Assembly: GCF_017352195.1 (NCBI RefSeq)
Contig: NZ_CP071445.1
Coordinates: 1,860,001 to 1,924,000 of the forward strand
DNA from: Sedimentibacter sp. zth1
GTDB taxonomy: Bacteria; Bacillota; Clostridia; Tissierellales; Sedimentibacteraceae
Reading direction: 5' to 3'
DNA length: 64,000 bases
Below are positions 17,401-25,442 of this stretch, in pieces (positions within the stretch are counted from its first letter, which is position 1; each line of letters starts with the position of its first letter). The notes under the pieces are model-generated. The model worked only from the letters and a program-made list of their open reading frames with translations. It was not told the DNA's origin and made no database searches. The position numbers and the translations under genes were made by a program.

Positions 17401-19025
17401 AAAAATTATTTAAAAATTTCAATTTACCGATATTAACTCGATCAATAGCTCTTATGGGAAATAGAAAGAATATATTTGTTGCTTTCATTCTTGGTTTTTG
17501 TGCTGTTGAATTGTGCTGCACAGTTCTTTATACTATTGGAATAAAAGGAGTTATCAACGCCATAACAGAGATGAATCTGAAAGCATTTTGGGTACCAATG
17601 AGTTTCATCATAGCAAACCATCTGCTTTGGTGGACCTATGCGCCAATTTCGTCCTATGTAACTGGAAAGATATCTAAAGGTACAATGCGTAATTTCAAAA
17701 GCGATTTTTGCGAACATATTGTGCGACTTCCGATGCGTTATCATGACAACAAACCGACAAGCGAACTGTTGTCAGTGCTTTTAAACGATACTGCTTGCCT
17801 TTCAAAAGTATATGATTGGAGCCTTTTTCAGGTGCTTAGAAGTGCTACAGGAGGAATAGGAGGAATTGTTTTAATGGCAGCAATTGACTGGCGATTTGCA
17901 ATTGTAGTTTTCTCACTTGGTACAATTTCCATGTTGATTTCCTCACACTTTTCTAAGAAGCTTGAAGCAATCGGCAAAGAGCAACAAGAGCGACTTGCTA
18001 AAACAAGCACAGATGCATATGAGCTTATACGTGCGGCAAAAACTATCCGTCTGTTTCATCTTGAAGCTAACAGACAAACAGAATTCGCCAATATTGATCA
18101 TAATGAAGCTGCTATTAAAACAAAAGGTGGTAAAATCAACGCAAAAATGAATTCAGCAATATCTCTTTTCAATACGCTTTCTTATGTCACAGTATTATTT
18201 ATCGGGGCGATTTTTGTACATTATGGTCTTTCTGACTGGGGAACAGTTATTGCGCTTCTCAAACTTAAAGGTACTTCTGATATGTTATTTGTTGAATGCG
18301 GTCAGTTTATGGCAGGTATGCAAACGAATGTTGCAGGGATCAAGCGTGTCTTCGAGATAGCAGATACGGAAGAAGAAAGCGAGATATATTCAAAATCTTG
18401 TGATATCCCTATACTTAAAATGAGTAATATTGATTTTGATTATGAAGATGGGTTTCATGTATTGCAAAAATTCAACCTCTGCCTTGAAAGAAATACATTT
18501 ACTGTACTGGCAGGTGAATCAGGTTCTGGAAAAAGCACCGTAATGAAGCTAATACTAGGTCTGTACGCACCAAACAGCGGAACAATATTTACACAAAATG
18601 CTGATAATTTACGTAGTCTTACAGCATATGTTCCACAAGAACCTACACTTTTTCGTGGTACAGTTTATGATAACATTGCGTTCGGTAATTCCAATGCAAG
18701 TGAAGATGAAATCATTTCAGTAGCAAAAATGGCAGGAGCAGATGAATTCATTAGAAAACTTGGAAATGGATATCAAACTATTTTGTTTGATAACGGTGCA
18801 AATCTGTCAGGTGGTCAAAAACAAAGGATTGCTATCGCCCGTGCGCTTATTAAAGGTGCTTCAATATTATTACTTGATGAAATTACATCAGCACTTGATA
18901 AAGATATGGAGGTAGCCGTTATCAACACGATTAAGAATATAAGCAAATATAAAACTGTATTGTTTATTACCCACAATCCTGAAATCGTAAAAGATTCTGC
19001 TCATATTGTTACCATTAATCCATAA
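17397..19025 (+). CDS. ABC exporter half-transporter B (membrane + ATPase)
   Basis: 542 residues. A six-helix exporter domain followed by an ATPase domain (about 335-540): Walker A GESGSGKST, signature LSGGQKQRI, Walker B ILLLDEITSALD (the usual Pro after DE is Ile; the catalytic Glu is kept) and H-loop ITHN. Both ATP sites of the heterodimer look competent. A terminator follows about 100 bp downstream. Confidence 0.92.
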   Translation: MKKLFKNFNLPILTRSIALMGNRKNIFVAFILGFCAVELCCTVLYTIGIKGVINAITEMNLKAFWVPMSFIIANHLLWWTYAPISSYVTGKISKGTMRNFKSDFCEHIVRLPMRYHDNKPTSELLSVLLNDTACLSKVYDWSLFQVLRSATGGIGGIVLMAAIDWRFAIVVFSLGTISMLISSHFSKKLEAIGKEQQERLAKTSTDAYELIRAAKTIRLFHLEANRQTEFANIDHNEAAIKTKGGKINAKMNSAISLFNTLSYVTVLFIGAIFVHYGLSDWGTVIALLKLKGTSDMLFVECGQFMAGMQTNVAGIKRVFEIADTEEESEIYSKSCDIPILKMSNIDFDYEDGFHVLQKFNLCLERNTFTVLAGESGSGKSTVMKLILGLYAPNSGTIFTQNADNLRSLTAYVPQEPTLFRGTVYDNIAFGNSNASEDEIISVAKMAGADEFIRKLGNGYQTILFDNGANLSGGQKQRIAIARALIKGASILLLDEITSALDKDMEVAVINTIKNISKYKTVLFITHNPEIVKDSAHIVTINP

Positions 19026-19126
19026 AGCAAGGACATTCTATGCTAAATTAAGAAAATTATAAATTTATCTAAAAAAGTAAAAAAATAAATTAATGTAAAT
19101 ACTCATCTAAATTTAGCTTATTAATA

Positions 19127-19246
19127 TCAAAAATGTCTGTAAATATATGATTTTACAGACATTTTTTTATCTGCTAGCGTATCCCCTGATGGCTTGTCTT
19201 CAGTAACAAAATAAGCAAATGACTCTGCCATATATTCTTCTACATT
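19127..19246 (-). pseudogene. C-terminal remnant, possibly of a metallopeptidase-like protein
   Basis: The minus strand encodes NVEEYMAESFAYFVTEDKPS and then GDTLADKKMSVKSYIYRHF before TGA, with no start or N-terminal part. An EYMAESFAYF-type motif is seen near the C-terminus of lethal-factor-like zinc peptidases; the assignment is tentative. It lies at the right border of the efflux island. Confidence 0.35.
19129..19169 (+). terminator. Terminator after the ABC exporter pair
   Basis: AAATGTCTGTAAA and TTTTACAGACATTT form a long stem followed by T residues. The opposite strand also ends in TTTTT, so it could act both ways. Confidence 0.8.
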
Positions 19247-19306
19247 ATTTTCTTATTTTTATAAAACAATCATGTAAGCCTGTTGAAATGTCTTGAATTG
19301 TTCAAA

Positions 19307-19771
19307 CTATTTTACTATTCTTACATACAAAGTTTCATTTTTGATATAACTATAATATCTAATATTTTTGCTTTCTAAAAATGGTAGTAATTTATCATTT
19401 ATTACAGCTCTATCAAGCTTCCACGTAGTAATTATGTATATATCTCCATCGCTTTTTAAAACACGTATACATTCATTTACAATTTTTTCAATAACATCAG
19501 ATAAATGACCAATTGCATTGTACATAACTATTGTGTCAAAACTAGCATTGTCAAATCTCATATCTGTTGCATCCATTTTTTTAAATACTATATTAGAATA
19601 ACTATGTATTTCTTCTAGCAACCTATTTTCATCAATATCAATACAATTTACACACTTAGCGTATTTAGATGCTGTAATTGAAAACTCAGCACATCCACAC
19701 GCTACTTCTAGTACTGATTTGTTATATAATGATTCATAAATACTCTTTGTAACTTTTTCTACAGTCTTCAT
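19307..19771 (-). CDS. Small class I SAM-dependent methyltransferase
   Basis: About 154 residues. SAM-binding motif I is LEVACGCAEFS, the acidic end of strand 2 is INCIDIDENRL, followed by KMDATDMRFDNASFDTIVMYNAIGHL, as in Methyltransf_11/25 proteins. It is shorter than usual and lacks much of the C-terminal substrate-binding part; the target is unknown. An upstream in-frame TTG (19816) lacks a ribosome site, while ATG 19771 has GAGGG nine bases before it. Confidence 0.82.
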   Translation of the reverse strand: MKTVEKVTKSIYESLYNKSVLEVACGCAEFSITASKYAKCVNCIDIDENRLLEEIHSYSNIVFKKMDATDMRFDNASFDTIVMYNAIGHLSDVIEKIVNECIRVLKSDGDIYIITTWKLDRAVINDKLLPFLESKNIRYYSYIKNETLYVRIVK

Positions 19772-19976
19772 GCTAATAACCCTCGTATACATTTTTAACA
19801 AATATCTATTATTCAAGATTATTTAAATTATCAAACAAATTGTTAAATGATTATTGTCTATTACATAACCGTATGACATTCTTTATTCTCACCAAATTCT
19901 AACAAATAACACTTTGTTAGTTCTTCACTATTTATCATAATATACCCTCACAATCTTAAATATGTTTAACTTTAAA

Positions 19977-20933
19977 TTAAAATTCAGTATGTAATCTCCT
20001 GTTAAATAAATTATTGATGACTGTTTCTGCATTAATATTATTAAAAACAACATTATAAACACCTTCAATTATAGGTAAATCAATATTAAGTCTATCGTTC
20101 ATGTTAATTATTGCTTTTGCTGTATATACTCCTTCAGCCAATTTATTACTCGTTTGGTTCTTCACGAGTTGTTCTCCATACATGCGATTTTGACTATAAG
20201 TTGAAAAAACAGTTGCTTCATAGTCTCCTAAATGTGAAAGTCCATAAGCAGTATCACTACTTCCTCCTAAAGCTTTTATAAGTCTTGATACTTCAACTAC
20301 TCCTCGACTCATTAATGCTCCTTTTAAACTTGATAAATTTAACCCATCTAACATTCCTGCTGCTATACCAATGACATTTTTAACTGCTGCACCTATTTCA
20401 ACTCCTATAATATCTGAGTTTTTGTAAAAACGTATTAAATCAGATCCGAAATTTTCTATAATTTCATCCATGCATTTATTATTTGCACTTGAAACAACCA
20501 TGCAATTGGGAATATTATTAGTAAAATCTTGAACATGTCCAGGGCCAACCCAAACACAATAATTTAGCTCTTCACCCAATACATCTTCCATTACTGATGA
20601 TAATCTCATTCCTGTTGATATTTCTATACCTTTCATATTCAAAATAAATAATTTATCTTTATAGTCAAATTTTAAAATTTTTTCAGCTAAGTTTCTAAGA
20701 TTTTGGGCACTAATAGCAATTATAATTATTTCAGATTGTTTGATTGCATACTCCAAGTCAAATGTAAACTTAACATTAGTGAGTTCTACATATTCATTGT
20801 GGTTTTGTTCTATCAATTTTTTTAATTGCTTTGATCCACTTCTTCCCCACATTAATACATTATGACCAAGCTTCGAAGAATACCATGCCAAAAAGCTTGC
20901 CCATCTACCACATCCTAATATTGATACTTTCAT
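19977..20933 (-). CDS. gpsA: Glycerol-3-phosphate dehydrogenase (NAD(P)+) family, divergent
   Basis: 318 residues, normal length for GpsA, which makes sn-glycerol 3-phosphate for phospholipids. It has the dinucleotide-binding start ILGCGRWASFLA, the conserved KNVIGIAAGMLDGL segment with the catalytic Lys, and LKGALMSRGVVEVSRLIKALGG, GLSHLGDYEAT, SQNRMYG. The usual SGPSFA motif is replaced by VGPGHVQDF and the first loop is GRWAS instead of GSWGT, so it is a paralogue-like branch. It stands alone with about 190 bp of AT-rich DNA upstream and no clear partner. Confidence 0.82.
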   Translation of the reverse strand: MKVSILGCGRWASFLAWYSSKLGHNVLMWGRSGSKQLKKLIEQNHNEYVELTNVKFTFDLEYAIKQSEIIIIAISAQNLRNLAEKILKFDYKDKLFILNMKGIEISTGMRLSSVMEDVLGEELNYCVWVGPGHVQDFTNNIPNCMVVSSANNKCMDEIIENFGSDLIRFYKNSDIIGVEIGAAVKNVIGIAAGMLDGLNLSSLKGALMSRGVVEVSRLIKALGGSSDTAYGLSHLGDYEATVFSTYSQNRMYGEQLVKNQTSNKLAEGVYTAKAIINMNDRLNIDLPIIEGVYNVVFNNINAETVINNLFNRRLHTEF

Positions 20934-21127
20934 AAAAAATATTTAGTATAAATTGTTTATACTATTCCTTTCTTAATCATTATATATTAAATTATACAAA
21001 ACACAGAATTTTATATAAATAGTAAATATAGATTAATTTTACCACATATATACATAATACAGTATATGTTTTTTTATATCAAGCTTCTGTCATACTATAT
21101 AATAAATAAAAATTTCTTTACCATTCT

Positions 21128-22261
21128 CTATAGAACATCCTTGTAATACATCAATAGCGGATGAAGCATACCTTGCTCATAAAGCTTGTCTATTTCGCTA
21201 ACATTCATCCACTTTGCGTTAATCACTTCTTCTTTTTGTAGTATCAATTCAGGACAATCTTCACCAATATCAAACATCCAAACATCGTAAAAATCCTGGC
21301 TATCCTCACGCAAAATACTCTTGACAATTTTACCTGAATATTTGTACAAATCAACCCCCAATTCTTCTTTAACTTCTCTAATTGCTCCTTGTAAGCTAGT
21401 TTCACCCGCAAGAACAGAGCCGCCTGTACACTCCCAATATTCAGGATAGTTTTTTTCTGGATGACGCTGTGACATTAAATACTGACCCTTACTGTTACAC
21501 ACCCATATACTGACTACAAGATGATATAGCCCGTTTAGAATAGGCTGTCCACGCCTCAGTGTTAAGTTTGTTTTGTTTCTTTGTTTATCATATAAATCCC
21601 ATAACTCACCTACGAATGGAAAAGGAGCATCCTTAAAATTCATAATGTACCCATCAGCAATTTGCTCTATTTCTTTACGGTGTATTTCAGAATATTTATC
21701 ATAAATCCCGTAAACCTTCATACCTGCACTTTTTGAACTTTTAATTGCAGGTAATACATCTTCAAAAACAATACAATCCTTTGGATTAACGCACAGTTTT
21801 TCAGATGCAAGTAAAAATACATCGGGATACTCCTTACCACGAGAAACATCATTGGTTGAACACATGACATCAAACAACTCAAAAATACCGTTATTTTTTA
21901 ATGCTGGTTCATATAATTCCTTTGGCAATCCTGTTGCAACTGCTAATTTTATCCCTGCGGATTTCAACTGTTCCAAATACTCTTTTGCATAATATGTCAG
22001 ATTAATATTGTGACTGTATTCATATATTGCCATTGTATTCCACTCGTCAACAATATCATCTACTTTTTCTTGAAATCCAAACAACTTAATGGTATATTCG
22101 GCAGCTTCTTCAAAACTACGAGCGCATATCTCATTAATATAGCCTTCGGGTACACCATACCCTCTCTTTGCCAAGAATTCAATATCAATCTTTTCCCAAA
22201 CATCCATTGAATTTAACAAAGTTCCATCCAAATCAAAAATAGCAGCTTTGAAATCTATCAT
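21128..22261 (-). CDS. HAD phosphatase fused to Nudix hydrolase
   Basis: 377 residues in two domains. Residues 1-215 are a HAD-IA hydrolase: nucleophile motif FDLDGTLLNS, Thr motif AVATGLP, and FEDVLPAIKSSKSAGM near the acidic motif. Residues about 230-377 are a Nudix hydrolase: QRHPEKNYPEYWECTGG, then the Nudix box GGSVLAGETSLQGAIREV with KEELGVD. Such a fusion could clean up a phosphorylated or nucleoside-diphosphate metabolite in two steps; the substrate is not known. All catalytic residues of both domains are visible. Confidence 0.92.
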   Translation of the reverse strand: MIDFKAAIFDLDGTLLNSMDVWEKIDIEFLAKRGYGVPEGYINEICARSFEEAAEYTIKLFGFQEKVDDIVDEWNTMAIYEYSHNINLTYYAKEYLEQLKSAGIKLAVATGLPKELYEPALKNNGIFELFDVMCSTNDVSRGKEYPDVFLLASEKLCVNPKDCIVFEDVLPAIKSSKSAGMKVYGIYDKYSEIHRKEIEQIADGYIMNFKDAPFPFVGELWDLYDKQRNKTNLTLRRGQPILNGLYHLVVSIWVCNSKGQYLMSQRHPEKNYPEYWECTGGSVLAGETSLQGAIREVKEELGVDLYKYSGKIVKSILREDSQDFYDVWMFDIGEDCPELILQKEEVINAKWMNVSEIDKLYEQGMLHPLLMYYKDVL

Positions 22262-22397
22262 ATTAACCTTCCTTTCGTAAACAAGGCAGTGTCAAATAGA
22301 CACTCCTACTTTTCTTTATCTTCCTCTATGAGATTTAACTACTTCGTTTTAATTATAACATATATTAATATATCTCAATAGAATCTTTAACAAAATG

Positions 22398-22430
22398 AAA
22401 ATTCTCTAAAACTACAGTCTTAGAGAACAC
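22398..22430 (-). terminator. Terminator after the GNAT gene
   Basis: On the minus strand TTCTCTAA, a 9-base loop, TTTAGAGAA and TTTTC. Confidence 0.6.
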
Positions 22431-22476
22431 TTAACCTAGTAGAGAATCACTATCCACGCAATAAAAGAGTTTCTCA

Positions 22477-23367
22477 TTATGCGTGAGATAACAATGGAAA
22501 CATTAATTTATTATCTACAAAAATATTTTCCTTGCTTGAAAATACAAATAGTGTAGTATCATCCTCCTGTAAAAGAGTTGGTCGACAGTTTATAATTTCC
22601 TTAGGTGAAAATCCAAATACAACGTTTGTAATATCATCGCTTGCAGTAATAGCTAAAATATCATTTATATCACTTTCTCCATCGCAGAAAATATCAAAGC
22701 AAATTAAATTTTCATTATCTTGCATTGCGATTACAACAGCATCACAATCTTCAACATAGTAAACATATTCTTTCATAAACTGTAAACAGTAAAACATAAG
22801 TAAGCCTACATTATCAACCATTGGTAAAACAGAAAACGGATTGGAATTTTTGTACTTTTCAAATAACAATTCTCTGTCAATCGTACATGACATATCAAGT
22901 TTTCTAACAACTCCTTTTTTTGGAGTTATAGATATTTGGTATTGGTATTCATGTGCTTTTACAAAGCCAAATTTAGGATAAAAGTCAAGAACGGTGTCGT
23001 TTGCAAACAAATAAATTGCATCACACTTATCTTTCCATTCTTCCAGTACTTTTTCCATCAGCAGACGAGATAGCCCTTTGCCCCTATACTCACTATCTGT
23101 CATAATTGTTCCAAGTTGAATATATTGCTTTTTCTCATTTTTCCAAACAGTGTCTATAATGTTTACAGACACATTAGAAACAACACGCTCGCCATCTATA
23201 AGAACATAGGGAATATATTTCTCTGTCCAATAGTCATTTTGATACCAATTTTTAAAAGACAATCCAAAGGTTTTTTGAGCTAACTTATCAAAGCTCTGTC
23301 GTACCTTTCTGTTTTCTCTAATATTATCATCAAACATATATCCTGTTCCATTTATATAATATTGCAT
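22477..23367 (-). CDS. GNAT-family N-acetyltransferase with C-terminal extension
   Basis: 296 residues. The N-terminal half carries a GNAT fold with the acetyl-CoA loop TDSEYRGKGLSRLLMEKVLEEW at about 93-112 and AIYLFANDTVLDFYPKFGF. The remaining 150 residues form a second domain seen in two-domain GNAT proteins (Eis-like arrangement). Substrate unknown. It lies 215 bp upstream of the HAD-Nudix gene and has its own terminator. Confidence 0.85.
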   Translation of the reverse strand: MQYYINGTGYMFDDNIRENRKVRQSFDKLAQKTFGLSFKNWYQNDYWTEKYIPYVLIDGERVVSNVSVNIIDTVWKNEKKQYIQLGTIMTDSEYRGKGLSRLLMEKVLEEWKDKCDAIYLFANDTVLDFYPKFGFVKAHEYQYQISITPKKGVVRKLDMSCTIDRELLFEKYKNSNPFSVLPMVDNVGLLMFYCLQFMKEYVYYVEDCDAVVIAMQDNENLICFDIFCDGESDINDILAITASDDITNVVFGFSPKEIINCRPTLLQEDDTTLFVFSSKENIFVDNKLMFPLLSHA

Positions 23368-23468
23368 ATTACCCTCCTCGTGTTATATCTAGTAATGTCC
23401 CGTAGGTTCTAATTATAAAAAAATATATTCAACGTATTTTCTAATTTTTCAAACTACCACTATGATAT

Positions 23469-23504
23469 AAAAGGACTGCACATAAGTCTATAGCAGTCCT
23501 TTTG
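23469..23504. terminator. Bidirectional terminator
   Basis: AAAAGGACTGC and GCAGTCCTTTT frame a 13-base loop. T runs are present on both strands. It serves the ABC gene ending at 23527. Confidence 0.8.
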
Positions 23505-23526
23505 TTATTTTTATTTATTAATAATT

Positions 23527-25209
23527 TTAAACACTTGCATAATATAATTCATTAAAATATTCATTATTTTTTAACATGTCATCAAAATTACCCTGACCTA
23601 TAATCTTTCCTTCCTTGAAAGCTATTATTTTCTCAAAGTTTTTGATAGAATTTAGGCGGTGAGCTATTACTATTACTGTTTTGTATGATAGTAAATGCAT
23701 GACATTTTTCATTACATTTTCTTCAGTTATATTGTCTAAAGCCGAGGTTGCCTCATCAAGTATTACTATATTCGCTTCACTAAACCATAGTCTAGCTAAT
23801 GCTAATCTTTGTCTTTCACCACCAGAAAGAACTGTTCCTCTTTCGCCTAATTCCGTATCTAAGCCATTTTCAAGTTTGCTATATAAATCAAATAGTTCTA
23901 CTTGCTCTAAAACATTTTTTACATACTCAATATCTATGTCTTTATCAAATGCAAGATTTTCTCTTAGTGTTCCATCAAAGATTGGTGATTCTTGAGATAT
24001 GTATGCTATGTTGTCATAATAACTATTTAAATTTACCTTAGATAAATTATAATTATCTACCTTTATATTACCACCGCTTGGTTTTAATAGTCCCACCAAT
24101 AGTTTTATCAAAGTTGATTTTCCTGAGCCACTTTCTCCTACTAGTGCTACACTTTGACCACTTTTTATATTCAAATTAAAACCATCAAATATAACTCTAT
24201 TTTCATATAAAAAATTTAGACTACTAAATGAAATATCACCTTTTAAGGTTTTAATATTTTCTCCTCGTACAAGTTGAATATCTTCTTTTTCATCCAAGAA
24301 TTCAGTGTAACGCTCAAATGCTGTTTTGTCTAATTTGTATTGTACAAACAAAACATTAAATATAGCAATTGGAGTGTATGCATTGTCTACCAATGTTATT
24401 AGCGCAACAACTTTTCCTATACTTAATAAATTTGTTTTCCATCCATATACTATTATTGCTATCTTTATAAAAGTAACCAACAATGCAAAAATTGAAAAGA
24501 AAGCCTCATGAATAAGTGTCATCTTAACCTTTGAATTTACAATTTCTTTTTTTGCTGTTGTTGCTTTTTCAATCTCATATTTAAATCTTTTATTTATCCT
24601 AAACACAAGCATTTCCATGAAACCACGTACTAAATAGTGATTCATTTGTTCTTCATTAGATAAAATTCGATCCTTAATCTGGTACAATACCTTTAATAGT
24701 AAGTTTGTAACTATAAATACTATTACGTATCCTACCAATATTGTAAACATGATAGTTTTATTTATTTTGTATATAAATATCATACTAAACAATATTGATG
24801 GTATAAGCTCTCTAACTAGGCATAATGCAAAATCAAATAAAATGCCACTGCCAGCATAAGCACCATTTTCAATTTTTTGCACTAGCTTACCAGTTCCCAT
24901 AGTTTGATAAATCTGATAATCAATTAAACTAATTTTATTTAATGCCTTTAACTTTAAATCTAAAAATATTCCATGCTCAAGTTTGCGTCCTGGATACTCA
25001 TCTATATAATTCAATATATAAAATACAACTAGAACCGCTCCATAGACTGCGATAATTTTCACCGTCAATGAACCACTTTCAAAGCTGTCAATCAGATATT
25101 GAAAGTAATTTGCATTAAAATTATTTAAAAATGCCAATAAAATTCCTGACAATAAATAAACACATACTAATAACTTGTTTTTCTTTACTATTTCTATTAA
25201 ATATTTCAT
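23527..25209 (-). CDS. ABC exporter (fused membrane and ATPase domains)
   Basis: 560 residues. Six-helix membrane domain (1-300) and ATPase (about 330-560): Walker A GESGSGKST, signature LSGGERQRLALARLW, Walker B IVILDEATSALD, H-loop IAHRL. It would work as a homodimer. AAGGAG seven bases before the ATG fixes the start. A structured intergenic region separates it from the FtsX-type permease upstream; one regulon with that system is possible. Confidence 0.93.
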   Translation of the reverse strand: MKYLIEIVKKNKLLVCVYLLSGILLAFLNNFNANYFQYLIDSFESGSLTVKIIAVYGAVLVVFYILNYIDEYPGRKLEHGIFLDLKLKALNKISLIDYQIYQTMGTGKLVQKIENGAYAGSGILFDFALCLVRELIPSILFSMIFIYKINKTIMFTILVGYVIVFIVTNLLLKVLYQIKDRILSNEEQMNHYLVRGFMEMLVFRINKRFKYEIEKATTAKKEIVNSKVKMTLIHEAFFSIFALLVTFIKIAIIVYGWKTNLLSIGKVVALITLVDNAYTPIAIFNVLFVQYKLDKTAFERYTEFLDEKEDIQLVRGENIKTLKGDISFSSLNFLYENRVIFDGFNLNIKSGQSVALVGESGSGKSTLIKLLVGLLKPSGGNIKVDNYNLSKVNLNSYYDNIAYISQESPIFDGTLRENLAFDKDIDIEYVKNVLEQVELFDLYSKLENGLDTELGERGTVLSGGERQRLALARLWFSEANIVILDEATSALDNITEENVMKNVMHLLSYKTVIVIAHRLNSIKNFEKIIAFKEGKIIGQGNFDDMLKNNEYFNELYYASV

Positions 25210-25242
25210 AACTGTACTCCTTGTCTTCCTTTGATTAATTTT

Positions 25243-25362
25243 TTATATTTTAATTATCAAATTCAGCACAGTTGTGATGTTAGCAAGTTAATATTTTTAA
25301 ACCTCAGTACAATCTGCTAACAGATTACATCAACTGCACTGAGTAGTTACCTCGTTTTATTC
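25243..25362 (-). promoter_or_regulatory. Structured leader of the ABC exporter gene
   Basis: The region holds nested inverted repeats: CTCAGT/ACTGAG, AATCTG CTAA CAGATT, and TGTTAGCA/TGCTAACA plus CAGTTG-ATGT/ACATCAACTG bridging a longer distance. These pairings exclude one another, as in alternating RNA structures. No known riboswitch is recognised. Confidence 0.35.
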
Positions 25363-25442
25363 TCATATCACACTCACATCCTCATAATTATAAATTGCTT
25401 ACATTATTATACATTGTTTTTTAATTAATTACCATGTTTTTG

